This document shows positions 1 through 5,993 of a DNA stretch of 6,308 bases, piece by piece (the first letter of the stretch is position 1; every line of letters begins with the position of its first letter). The DNA lies in assembly GCA_030671465.1 (NCBI GenBank), contig DAOVIP010000120.1, positions 1 to 6,308 on the forward strand, in the 5' to 3' direction. This DNA comes from Candidatus Aminicenantota bacterium (GTDB lineage Bacteria > Acidobacteriota > Aminicenantia > UBA2199). The notes beneath the pieces were generated by a model. That model made no database searches. It was not told the DNA's origin and saw only the letters and a list, made by a program, of their open reading frames with translations. The translations under genes and the position numbers were made by a program.

Positions 1-3000
1 CGAAGTCGATGGGGGACTAAACTTTCCGGTGAGGTGAAGAGGCAAGTTGATTTTCAGGATAAGAAACCACAGGTGGCATTTCTCAGTGACGGTGTATTCC
101 TGCCTTCTTCAAACCAACAAAAAGTGGATTTCAAAACCATGAATCTCAGGATGGTTCGCCTGAATATCAAAAGAGTATTTGAATCCAATCTGGGACAGTT
201 CCTCCAAACCGAAAAGTTGCGTTCCCGAAGAAACCGGAACAAGGATTTTAACCAGTATAATATTAACCGGGTTGGAGTTACAGTAGTTGATAGAAAGCTT
301 GAAATTGGAAATATTAAAAATCGTTGGTTGAATCACCAGCTGGATTTGAAAAAAATGATTCAACCGGGTGAGAAGGGATTGTTTTTAATCACCCTGTCCT
401 TCAAAAAACAGGATATGCTCTATTCTGGCCTGACCAAGGAGAAAAAGTATTACTATGGAAGGCAGTACTATTCGAATCCGAATTCTTCCGGTTATCTATG
501 GCGTCATGGAAGGGTGTTCAAATCCCTGGTTTTAAGTGATATCGGATTGACCTATAAAACCGGGCCCGATCAGCACCTGGTGCTGGCCACCAATATTCTT
601 GATGCCACGCCGCTGAAAAATGTGAAAGTAACCTTGAGGACTTTTCAAAATCAAATTGCGGATTCAAAATATACCGATAGAAATGGTCTGGTCCTTTTCG
701 AAGGTGTTAAAGATAAGATCTTTTATGTTGAAGCAGAAAAAGATGGACAAAAGAGTATGATAAAGCCCAGTGAAATGGCCTGGAACCTATCCTCTTTTAA
801 TGTGGGAGGTGAGTGGATATCACCTGACGAAACCCGTGCTTTCATATACACCGATCGGGGGGTTTACCGACCCGGAGATAAGATCAATATTGCTCTGATT
901 GCGCGCAACCGAGAAAATTCTTTTCCTGAAAATCATCCGGTCTCCTTGAAAATATTCAATCCCAAAAACCAATTAATAGCCGATCAAACTTCCAAACGAA
1001 GTCGGGATGGATTTTACTATTTTGGTTTTCAAAGCAAGCAAGAGGACCTTACCGGAAATTGGAAAGCAAAATTTCTGGTGGGGAGTAAACCGTTTTACCA
1101 TCCCCTGAAAATTGAGACCGTGGTTCCCTACCGACTTAAGTTAAATTTAAAGGCCCAAAAACCGGTTTTGGGACCAGATGATCGTTTCTTGAAGTTAGAC
1201 CTGGCCGCCACTTATTTATTCGGAAATCCGGCAGCCTTCCTCAATACCGATATCGAGGTTACACTTAAACATCGGGAGATGAAATTTCCCCATTTTTCTG
1301 GTTTTATTTTTAACAACGAGTCTCTTCGTTTCAATATTCACAAAGTCAATGTGTATAAAGGGGCATTGAGCCAGAATGGACAGGCTCAAATCAAATGGCC
1401 CCTTCCGCCTCTTGATTCGATTCCTTCCTCAATCACGGCCCGGGTAACCGCAAAGGTAATGGAAAAGGGTGGAAGAATGACGCGGAACGATTTGTTGATT
1501 TCAGTTGTGCCATTTGCTTATTATGTGGGGTTGCAGAAGCCAGAATTCCGCTTCGGGTATAGTCGGATCGGTGATCCGGTAAATATCCCCGCCATATTGA
1601 CCACCCAAAAAGGTCAGGTTGTTTCCGGAAGGAAATTAAATTACCGAATTTATAGAAATTCTCGTTACTGGTGGTGGGAATACGATTCAAGGAATGATTT
1701 TCGGATCCGGTATAAGAAAGACACCTATACAAAACTGATTAAACAGGGGAGCCTGATTACCAAGAATATTCCGGTTACACTGACTTTTATACCTGAGAAT
1801 ATGGGTGAATACTTTATCGAAGTTGAACAGGAAGTTGGGAAAGGACATGTGGCTGGATTTTTCTTCAGTGCTTATTATTGGGGTGATTCACCGGTGATTG
1901 ATGATAGTGCGGGAACCATTGTGTTGAAATCAGACAAAAAAGTTTATCATCCCGGTGATACGGCTACCATATTTTTTTCATCACCTGATAAAGGGGCGAT
2001 TTTTCTGAATGTTGAAAAGGCAAATAAAGTTATGTTTTCCCAGGTTCGAGAATGTACCCCCGGGAAGTCCCAGGATCGTTTTGAAATCCCGGTTAATTCA
2101 GAGATGTTGCCCAATGTATACGTGTCTGTATCCATCATTCAACCCCATTCTCAGACCCTGAACGATCGACCACTCCGCATGTACGGGGTGATTCCATTGA
2201 TGGTGGAAGATGCCTCAACCCGATATGGGATTAAGATATCCATGGCTGAGAAATTGAGTTCAAAGGAGAAATTTTTCGTTGAGATCCAGACAACAGATAA
2301 CCAGCCCACCCAGTATTCAATTGCTGTGGTTGATGAGGGATTGTTGGATTTGACTGGTTTTAAAACCCCCGATCCTTGGAATCACTTTTTCAAAAAGCAG
2401 AAATTGGGAATTAAAACTTTTGATCTGTTCTCTTCTATTATCGGAGCCCACAAGGGAGATATCTTTCGATTGTTTTCAATTGGAGGAGATCTGGAAACCG
2501 AAAAAGATTATGCGGCTTCACAGCGTGAACCCCGGGTGAAAAAGCGTTTTGAGGCTGTATCCATGTTCCGGGGTCCTGAAATGACCAATAATAGAGGATA
2601 TGCGAAAGTTTCCTTTGAGATGCCCAATTACATTGGTGCTGTGCGGGTTATGGTAGTTTCAGCCCGGGGCGGTAGTTATGGCATGGCTGAAAAAACCGTG
2701 CCAGTAAAAACAGAAATGATGGTGTTGCCAACTTTACCCCGGATCCTTGGCCCGGAAGATAAAATTGTGGTTCCGGTAACTGTTTTTGTTTTAGAGGATG
2801 GAATTAAAACGGTTGATGTTTCCATTCAGGTCAGGGGACCGGTGAAAATAATAGGAGAAACCCATCGGGTTTTGAAGTTTGAAAAATCAGGTGAAAAGGA
2901 TACCGCTTTCATCCTTCAAGCTTACCCGGCTGTTGGGGAGGCTGAAATAACTGTTGCGGCAACTTCAGGCCGCTTTAAATCATTCAAAAAAAGCAATCTT

Positions 3001-4572
3001 AATATCCGGCCTTATTCTCCCCGAATTTACACGACGGAAACCAAAGAGTGTCTTCCGGGTAAAAGTGTGGATTTCATTATTCCTGGTCGGGGTATCCCTG
3101 GAACCAATCGGGTGGTTTTATCGGTGATGAGAAAAGAAAGATTAAATCTCAATCACCGTTTGTACTGGCTTATTCATTATCCATACGGTTGTATTGAACA
3201 AACGGTATCGGCGGCATTCCCCCAATTATACCTAAAAGAATTCTTAAAACAATCCTCAGTTGAAACTGAGCACATTGATTCCCATATTAATGCGGCCATA
3301 AAACGTCTCCGGCGTTTTCAATTGTCTTCCGGTGGATTGTCATTTTGGCCAGGCAATAATCAGATCAGTATCTGGGGAACGAGCTATGCCCTGCATTTCC
3401 TTATTGAAGCCAAAAAACTGGGTTATCATGTCCCTGAGGCATTGATTTCCGGCTGCATTCAGTTTCAAAAGTCGAGGGCCCTGGGTACCCGGGACAATCT
3501 GATGGAAAAAACATACAGATTGTATGGCCTGGCCCTGGCCGGAGAGCCCCGGATCGGATCTATGAACCTGATAAAGGAAAACAGCCTGGCTGAGATGACG
3601 GATACTGAAAAATGGATGTTGGCCGCAACTTATTACCTGGCCGGTAAAAAAGATACAGCAAAAAGTGTTGTTTCTAAAGCGGGAATACAGGCGAAATCCT
3701 ATTCTGATATTGGCACTACTTATGGTTCCTATCTGAGGGATATAGCCATGATATTGGAAATAAGTACATTGTTTGAGGATTGGAATAGAGCTGATAAATT
3801 GTATGATGAACTGGTTATAGAACTGTCCGGTGATTCTTGGTATTCCACCCATTCGCTGGGTTATGCGTTACTGGCACTGGGCAAATACATTGAGGCAAAT
3901 CGGGGTGATTTCAGGGAAGCCAAGCCCCTGATGAAGGGATATATAAAGCTTCCGGGAAGAAAAAAGATTCATTTTCAAACCGATAAGCTCAAGTTTTCTC
4001 ATCCGGTAACCGATGGATTTGGAAAAAAAGCTCAAATTTTCATTGACACAGAGACAAACCTGAAACGGGTATTTGTCCTTCTGGAGTGGGATGGAATCCC
4101 TTTAAAACCGGACATTCAGGATATTGAACGCAATCTATGGCTCCAAGTCGAGTGGCTGGATGATACCGGTACTCCCATTGATCCAACTTCAATAAGACAG
4201 GGAAGTACTTTTTGGGGCCATTTTAAAGTGGGACCGGTTGAATACAAAAGACGCCGGCTTGAAGAACTGGCCCTGATTCAAATCCTCCCTTCAGGTTGGG
4301 AGATTGAAAACATTCGCCTGTTCAAGGAGGATCTTCCTGCCTGGATGAATAAATGGGTGTTGAATCGGGAGGAATACCTGGATATCAGGGATGACCGGAT
4401 CATGTGGTTTTTTGATTTGCCTTGGAACCAGAAGTCCCTTGATTTTGTGGTGAAATTGAATGCGGTAACCGTTGGGGAATTCATTTTACCACCCACACTT
4501 TTTGAGGCCATGTATAATAATAAATTCAAAGCAGTTAAAAGGGGAAAACAGGTCAGGGTTTTGGAACCGTAA
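1..4572 (+). CDS. Bacterial alpha-2-macroglobulin, thioester type (5'-truncated by window edge)
   Basis: Envelope protease trap: a protease cuts the bait region, the protein collapses around it, and an internal thioester links to it covalently. The reading frame is open back to base 1, and family-like sequence (PQVAFLSDGVFLP near 88-126) already lies close to the edge. The signal peptide and probably a few hundred residues are therefore missing. Domains by nucleotide: early MG repeat about 60-420; MG2-type repeat with YTDRGVYRPGD at about 847-879; middle bMG repeats about 1110-1900, including an aromatic RYWWWE cluster near 1663-1680; bait-region domain from about 1915, with VVDEGLLDLTGF near 2326-2361; A2M signature domain about 2560-2750 (PNYIGAVRVMVV); thioester domain about 3130-3900 with YPYGCIEQ; C-terminal bMG10-type domain about 4230-4560 (RDDRIMWFF, GEFILPP). 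The family match is very strong by recalled consensus. No penicillin-binding protein gene follows it, although pbpC often neighbours the E. coli YfhM type. It ends in TAA, 15 bp from the stop of the convergent operon. Confidence 0.95.
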   Translation, partial: RSRWGTKLSGEVKRQVDFQDKKPQVAFLSDGVFLPSSNQQKVDFKTMNLRMVRLNIKRVFESNLGQFLQTEKLRSRRNRNKDFNQYNINRVGVTVVDRKLEIGNIKNRWLNHQLDLKKMIQPGEKGLFLITLSFKKQDMLYSGLTKEKKYYYGRQYYSNPNSSGYLWRHGRVFKSLVLSDIGLTYKTGPDQHLVLATNILDATPLKNVKVTLRTFQNQIADSKYTDRNGLVLFEGVKDKIFYVEAEKDGQKSMIKPSEMAWNLSSFNVGGEWISPDETRAFIYTDRGVYRPGDKINIALIARNRENSFPENHPVSLKIFNPKNQLIADQTSKRSRDGFYYFGFQSKQEDLTGNWKAKFLVGSKPFYHPLKIETVVPYRLKLNLKAQKPVLGPDDRFLKLDLAATYLFGNPAAFLNTDIEVTLKHREMKFPHFSGFIFNNESLRFNIHKVNVYKGALSQNGQAQIKWPLPPLDSIPSSITARVTAKVMEKGGRMTRNDLLISVVPFAYYVGLQKPEFRFGYSRIGDPVNIPAILTTQKGQVVSGRKLNYRIYRNSRYWWWEYDSRNDFRIRYKKDTYTKLIKQGSLITKNIPVTLTFIPENMGEYFIEVEQEVGKGHVAGFFFSAYYWGDSPVIDDSAGTIVLKSDKKVYHPGDTATIFFSSPDKGAIFLNVEKANKVMFSQVRECTPGKSQDRFEIPVNSEMLPNVYVSVSIIQPHSQTLNDRPLRMYGVIPLMVEDASTRYGIKISMAEKLSSKEKFFVEIQTTDNQPTQYSIAVVDEGLLDLTGFKTPDPWNHFFKKQKLGIKTFDLFSSIIGAHKGDIFRLFSIGGDLETEKDYAASQREPRVKKRFEAVSMFRGPEMTNNRGYAKVSFEMPNYIGAVRVMVVSARGGSYGMAEKTVPVKTEMMVLPTLPRILGPEDKIVVPVTVFVLEDGIKTVDVSIQVRGPVKIIGETHRVLKFEKSGEKDTAFILQAYPAVGEAEITVAATSGRFKSFKKSNLNIRPYSPRIYTTETKECLPGKSVDFIIPGRGIPGTNRVVLSVMRKERLNLNHRLYWLIHYPYGCIEQTVSAAFPQLYLKEFLKQSSVETEHIDSHINAAIKRLRRFQLSSGGLSFWPGNNQISIWGTSYALHFLIEAKKLGYHVPEALISGCIQFQKSRALGTRDNLMEKTYRLYGLALAGEPRIGSMNLIKENSLAEMTDTEKWMLAATYYLAGKKDTAKSVVSKAGIQAKSYSDIGTTYGSYLRDIAMILEISTLFEDWNRADKLYDELVIELSGDSWYSTHSLGYALLALGKYIEANRGDFREAKPLMKGYIKLPGRKKIHFQTDKLKFSHPVTDGFGKKAQIFIDTETNLKRVFVLLEWDGIPLKPDIQDIERNLWLQVEWLDDTGTPIDPTSIRQGSTFWGHFKVGPVEYKRRRLEELALIQILPSGWEIENIRLFKEDLPAWMNKWVLNREEYLDIRDDRIMWFFDLPWNQKSLDFVVKLNAVTVGEFILPPTLFEAMYNNKFKAVKRGKQVRVLEP
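2491..2547 (+). other. Probable bait region of the alpha-2-macroglobulin
   Basis: This segment encodes about 19 residues, LETEKDYAASQREPRVKKR. They lie between the conserved bait-domain text (VVDEGLLDLTGF, then SIGGD) and the start of the A2M signature domain (MFRGPEM). The stretch is hydrophilic, rich in charged residues, poor in hydrophobic ones, and carries a basic KKR cluster. These are the properties expected of an exposed protease-cleavable loop. In this family the bait sequence varies between species while its flanks are conserved. The placement is inferred from position and composition, not from an alignment, so the boundaries are approximate. Confidence 0.45.
3190..3201 (+). other. 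Internal thioester motif C-I-E-Q
   Basis: Codons TGT ATT GAA CAA give Cys-Ile-Glu-Gln within YPYGCIEQTVSAAFPQLYL. In thioester-containing macroglobulins and complement proteins the Cys side chain (3190-3192) and the Gln side chain (3199-3201) form the reactive thioester. Both residues are present, so this is a potentially active thioester protein and not one of the thioester-less bacterial macroglobulins (YfaS type). The flanking text matches the bacterial family consensus closely. Confidence 0.9.
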
Positions 4573-4587
4573 GAAATATATGTGTGG

Positions 4588-5076
4588 CTACTGGTGGTTG
4601 TCGAATGACCACTTGATTTTCCGGAAATGGTTTTTTTTAAATTTTTTTAGTTTTCCGATCTGTTCGGGTCTCAGAAGCATTTTTATATCCAGTAGATAAT
4701 TCAGGTATAATATTGAGATCTCAATCCGTTCTGAACTGATTTCCTTGATTATCTTTTCAATCTTTTTTCGGTTGATTTGATCGGATTTTATATAGTTGGC
4801 CAGATGAATTTCTTTAATTTTAATTTCAGCACACCGACCAATAAATTGCTCCTCGAATGTCAATATTAGATTTTCAACTTTATGGATCTGATCCTGAGTT
4901 AGATTCACTTGATCTTTAAAACCCATGATGAATCTACCATCAAATAGATTTTGCTCTGCCAAGAATTCCTGGGCAAAAAATTGTCTGATCAATCTTTTGG
5001 CCCGAGGGGCTGCCGTTAAAACCAGATCATTTGATATTGCCAGAAACATAAATATGATTACCAGTGCTTTTTTCAT
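4588..5076 (-). CDS. Secreted Spy/CpxP-like periplasmic protein
   Basis: 162 residues. Residues 1-23 form a classic signal peptide: MKK, a hydrophobic core about residues 4-20, and small residues TAA at 21-23, with cleavage somewhere in 22-26. The mature part is predicted mostly helical and highly charged. It carries two motifs of the LTxxQ family: LTQDQ at 59-63 and a degenerate LRPEQ at 135-139, the usual pair in Spy, CpxP and ZraP relatives. Such proteins are periplasmic ATP-independent chaperones or modulators of envelope stress signalling, and some bind metal. There is one mature Cys (82) and scattered His (65, 91, 150, 161) without an obvious metal-site spacing. The C-terminus is strongly basic (KLKKFKKNHFRKIK). 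The start is fixed by AAGGAG six bases upstream. It is the last gene of the operon, 28 bp after its neighbour. Periplasmic location and family are well supported; ligand and exact role are unknown. Confidence 0.82.
   Translation of the reverse strand: MKKALVIIFMFLAISNDLVLTAAPRAKRLIRQFFAQEFLAEQNLFDGRFIMGFKDQVNLTQDQIHKVENLILTFEEQFIGRCAEIKIKEIHLANYIKSDQINRKKIEKIIKEISSERIEISILYLNYLLDIKMLLRPEQIGKLKKFKKNHFRKIKWSFDNHQ
4594..4620 (+). terminator. Possible weak intrinsic terminator of the alpha-2-macroglobulin gene
   Basis: Twenty-one bases after the macroglobulin stop, GTGGTTGT (4594-4601) can pair with ATGACCAC (4605-4612) around a CGA loop. This gives an 8-bp RNA stem that includes two G-U wobbles. 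It is followed at once by TTGATTTT (4613-4620), and a run of eight T lies at 4631-4638. The stem works only for plus-strand RNA, because the two wobbles become C-A mismatches on the other strand. It sits inside the 3' coding end of the convergent gene. The stem is short and the U-tract broken, so this is a candidate only. Confidence 0.3.
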
Positions 5077-5082
5077 ATTTTT

Positions 5083-5088
5083 CTCCTT
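5083..5088 (-). promoter_or_regulatory. Ribosome binding site of the secreted Spy/CpxP-like gene
   Basis: On the minus strand AAGGAG precedes the ATG at 5076 with a six-base spacer. This is a near-perfect Shine-Dalgarno sequence and the strongest in the window. It lies in the 28-bp gap after the preceding gene, so this gene can be translated independently and probably at a higher rate than the overlapping genes upstream. No promoter is visible in that short gap. Confidence 0.8.
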
Positions 5089-5104
5089 AAAGAAACATCA
5101 GGGA

Positions 5105-5557
5105 TTATTTTCCGTCAGCAGTTTCTTCCATAAAAAACCAATTTTGGCTCAGTTTTAAAAGAAAAGAAAGTCGCTGCTTTTCATCCAGTAAGTTATTGAT
5201 ATTAATCAAAGTCTCCACAAAGGTATTGTTCATTTGATTTTCATATTTATTCAGCTCTTGGGTTTTGGTTTTCAATACCCCGAAATCAACCTCCGGATCG
5301 CTGAGCTCTTCAATTATTTCTATTCTTTTCTCCAGTATGTCCTGTTTGGATTTTATCAGGTGGAGCCTGAATTGTTTGATTATGGTATTCAGATGATTTT
5401 TTTGATTTTGATGAATGTCCAGATCAATCCTGAAGTTTAGTACTGTCTCTTGTTTTTTGTCCCGATTCAGGAATTTCTTTATTCCCAAACCCGAAAAGAA
5501 CGCCAGGTTCAGGGCTATTGATGCTACCAGCAGGATTTTAAGTTCCTTATTTTTCAT
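5105..5557 (-). CDS. Membrane-anchored periplasmic protein of the Metal_resist/CnrX-like family
   Basis: 150 residues. The start MKNKELK is followed by one hydrophobic helix (about residues 8-26, ILLVASIALNLAFFSGLGI) and then KKFLNRDKK. No clear signal-peptidase site and no Cys occur, so this looks like an uncleaved signal anchor with the rest in the periplasm. The remainder is helical and charged. It has the family layout: a degenerate first LTxxQ-like element (IHQNQ, 48-52), a long helix rich in K/E, the LSDPEVD turn at 85-91, and a second LLDEKQR element at 123-129. Relatives are usually annotated as periplasmic heavy-metal sensors. The CnrX-type pattern of paired His plus His/Met ligands is not evident: His occurs only at 49, 55 and 66, so metal sensing should not be assumed. 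Its start overlaps the anti-sigma stop by 11 bp, which implies coupled synthesis and suggests a partnership with the anti-sigma factor. Confidence 0.8.
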   Translation of the reverse strand: MKNKELKILLVASIALNLAFFSGLGIKKFLNRDKKQETVLNFRIDLDIHQNQKNHLNTIIKQFRLHLIKSKQDILEKRIEIIEELSDPEVDFGVLKTKTQELNKYENQMNNTFVETLININNLLDEKQRLSFLLKLSQNWFFMEETADGK

Positions 5558-5993
5558 TGAATTCCCCTCTGTTGAGCAAACTTATGGTTTTATTCTGGGT
5601 GTCAAATTGATTTAAGTTCTGGCTCTCCATCAATATTTGCACCATGGTTAGTTCCTTTTTTTCAGATATTTTTCCGGGCTCAAAAGGCAGTACCAGAATC
5701 AATCCCAATAGAAAAAAGAGTATAAAAACGAAAGAATACAACAGGGAAGGAAGGAGAATAGCCGGAGTTCTTTTGTAATCCTTGATAGTGTCCATGATCA
5801 TTGCGGTGAAATTTTGGGCGGGCTCTGCTTCCTCCAAACCTTTCATTGTCTCGAGGGTTTGATCCAGCCGGTTTAATTCCTGCTGGCAATGTTTGCATTG
5901 ACGTAAATGAGATGCAATCTCAAACTTTTCGTTTTCTTCACATTCGCCATCCTGAAAACGGCTTAGAACACACAATACCTGTTTACACTTCAT
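5547..5993 (-). CDS. Transmembrane zinc-finger (ZAS) anti-sigma factor
   Basis: 148 residues. It binds the ECF sigma factor encoded just upstream and holds it inactive at the membrane until an envelope signal arrives. The N-terminal domain (1-50) has the anti-sigma zinc-finger signature: Cys3, then His29-x3-Cys33-x2-Cys36 (SHLRQCKHC), preceded by the typical LSRFQDGE stretch at 10-17. Cys3 is the likely fourth zinc ligand. A single strongly hydrophobic helix spans about residues 79-102. This leaves a cytoplasmic ZAS domain and a periplasmic tail of only about 45 residues, charged and then polar. The gene starts in an ATGA overlap with the sigma stop and has GAGGG four bases upstream. The sigma/anti-sigma pairing is well supported. 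The inducing signal and release mechanism (proteolysis or conformational) are not shown by the sequence. Its short tail has no recognisable sensor domain, so sensing may depend on the periplasmic proteins encoded next. Confidence 0.9.
   Translation of the reverse strand: MKCKQVLCVLSRFQDGECEENEKFEIASHLRQCKHCQQELNRLDQTLETMKGLEEAEPAQNFTAMIMDTIKDYKRTPAILLPSLLYSFVFILFFLLGLILVLPFEPGKISEKKELTMVQILMESQNLNQFDTQNKTISLLNRGEFNEK
5564..5569 (-). promoter_or_regulatory. Ribosome binding site of the CnrX-like gene, inside the anti-sigma gene
   Basis: On the minus strand GAGGGG lies six bases before the ATG at 5557. It is within the last codons of the anti-sigma gene and supports that start codon. Because the start sits before the anti-sigma stop, ribosomes finishing the anti-sigma gene can re-initiate here. 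Confidence 0.7.

Noticed and set aside
34..36. GTG as a start codon for the macroglobulin gene
   Set aside because: The frame is open to base 1, no signal peptide follows the GTG, and the sequence right after it already matches an internal domain of the family. The gene begins upstream of the window.
1663..1683. Aromatic RYWWWEY cluster as a novel motif
   Set aside because: A tryptophan-rich stretch at this point is, as far as I recall, common in long bacterial macroglobulins, so it reads as a family feature.
3340..3852. 170-codon open frame on the minus strand inside the macroglobulin gene
   Set aside because: It lies entirely within strongly conserved thioester-domain coding on the other strand, has no recognisable domain, and has the composition of a shadow frame.
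4618..4627. Perfect palindrome TTTCCGGAAA as an operator or terminator
   Set aside because: It has no loop to form a stable hairpin, lies inside coding sequence at the end of the operon, and a 10-bp palindrome can arise by chance in a window of this size.
5077..5104. Separate promoter for the secreted Spy-like gene
   Set aside because: The gap is only 28 bp and holds a ribosome binding site. No convincing -10/-35 pair is visible there.
5105..5557. Confident call as a nickel/cobalt or other heavy-metal sensor
   Set aside because: Only family resemblance supports it. The His, Met and Cys content does not show a convincing metal site.
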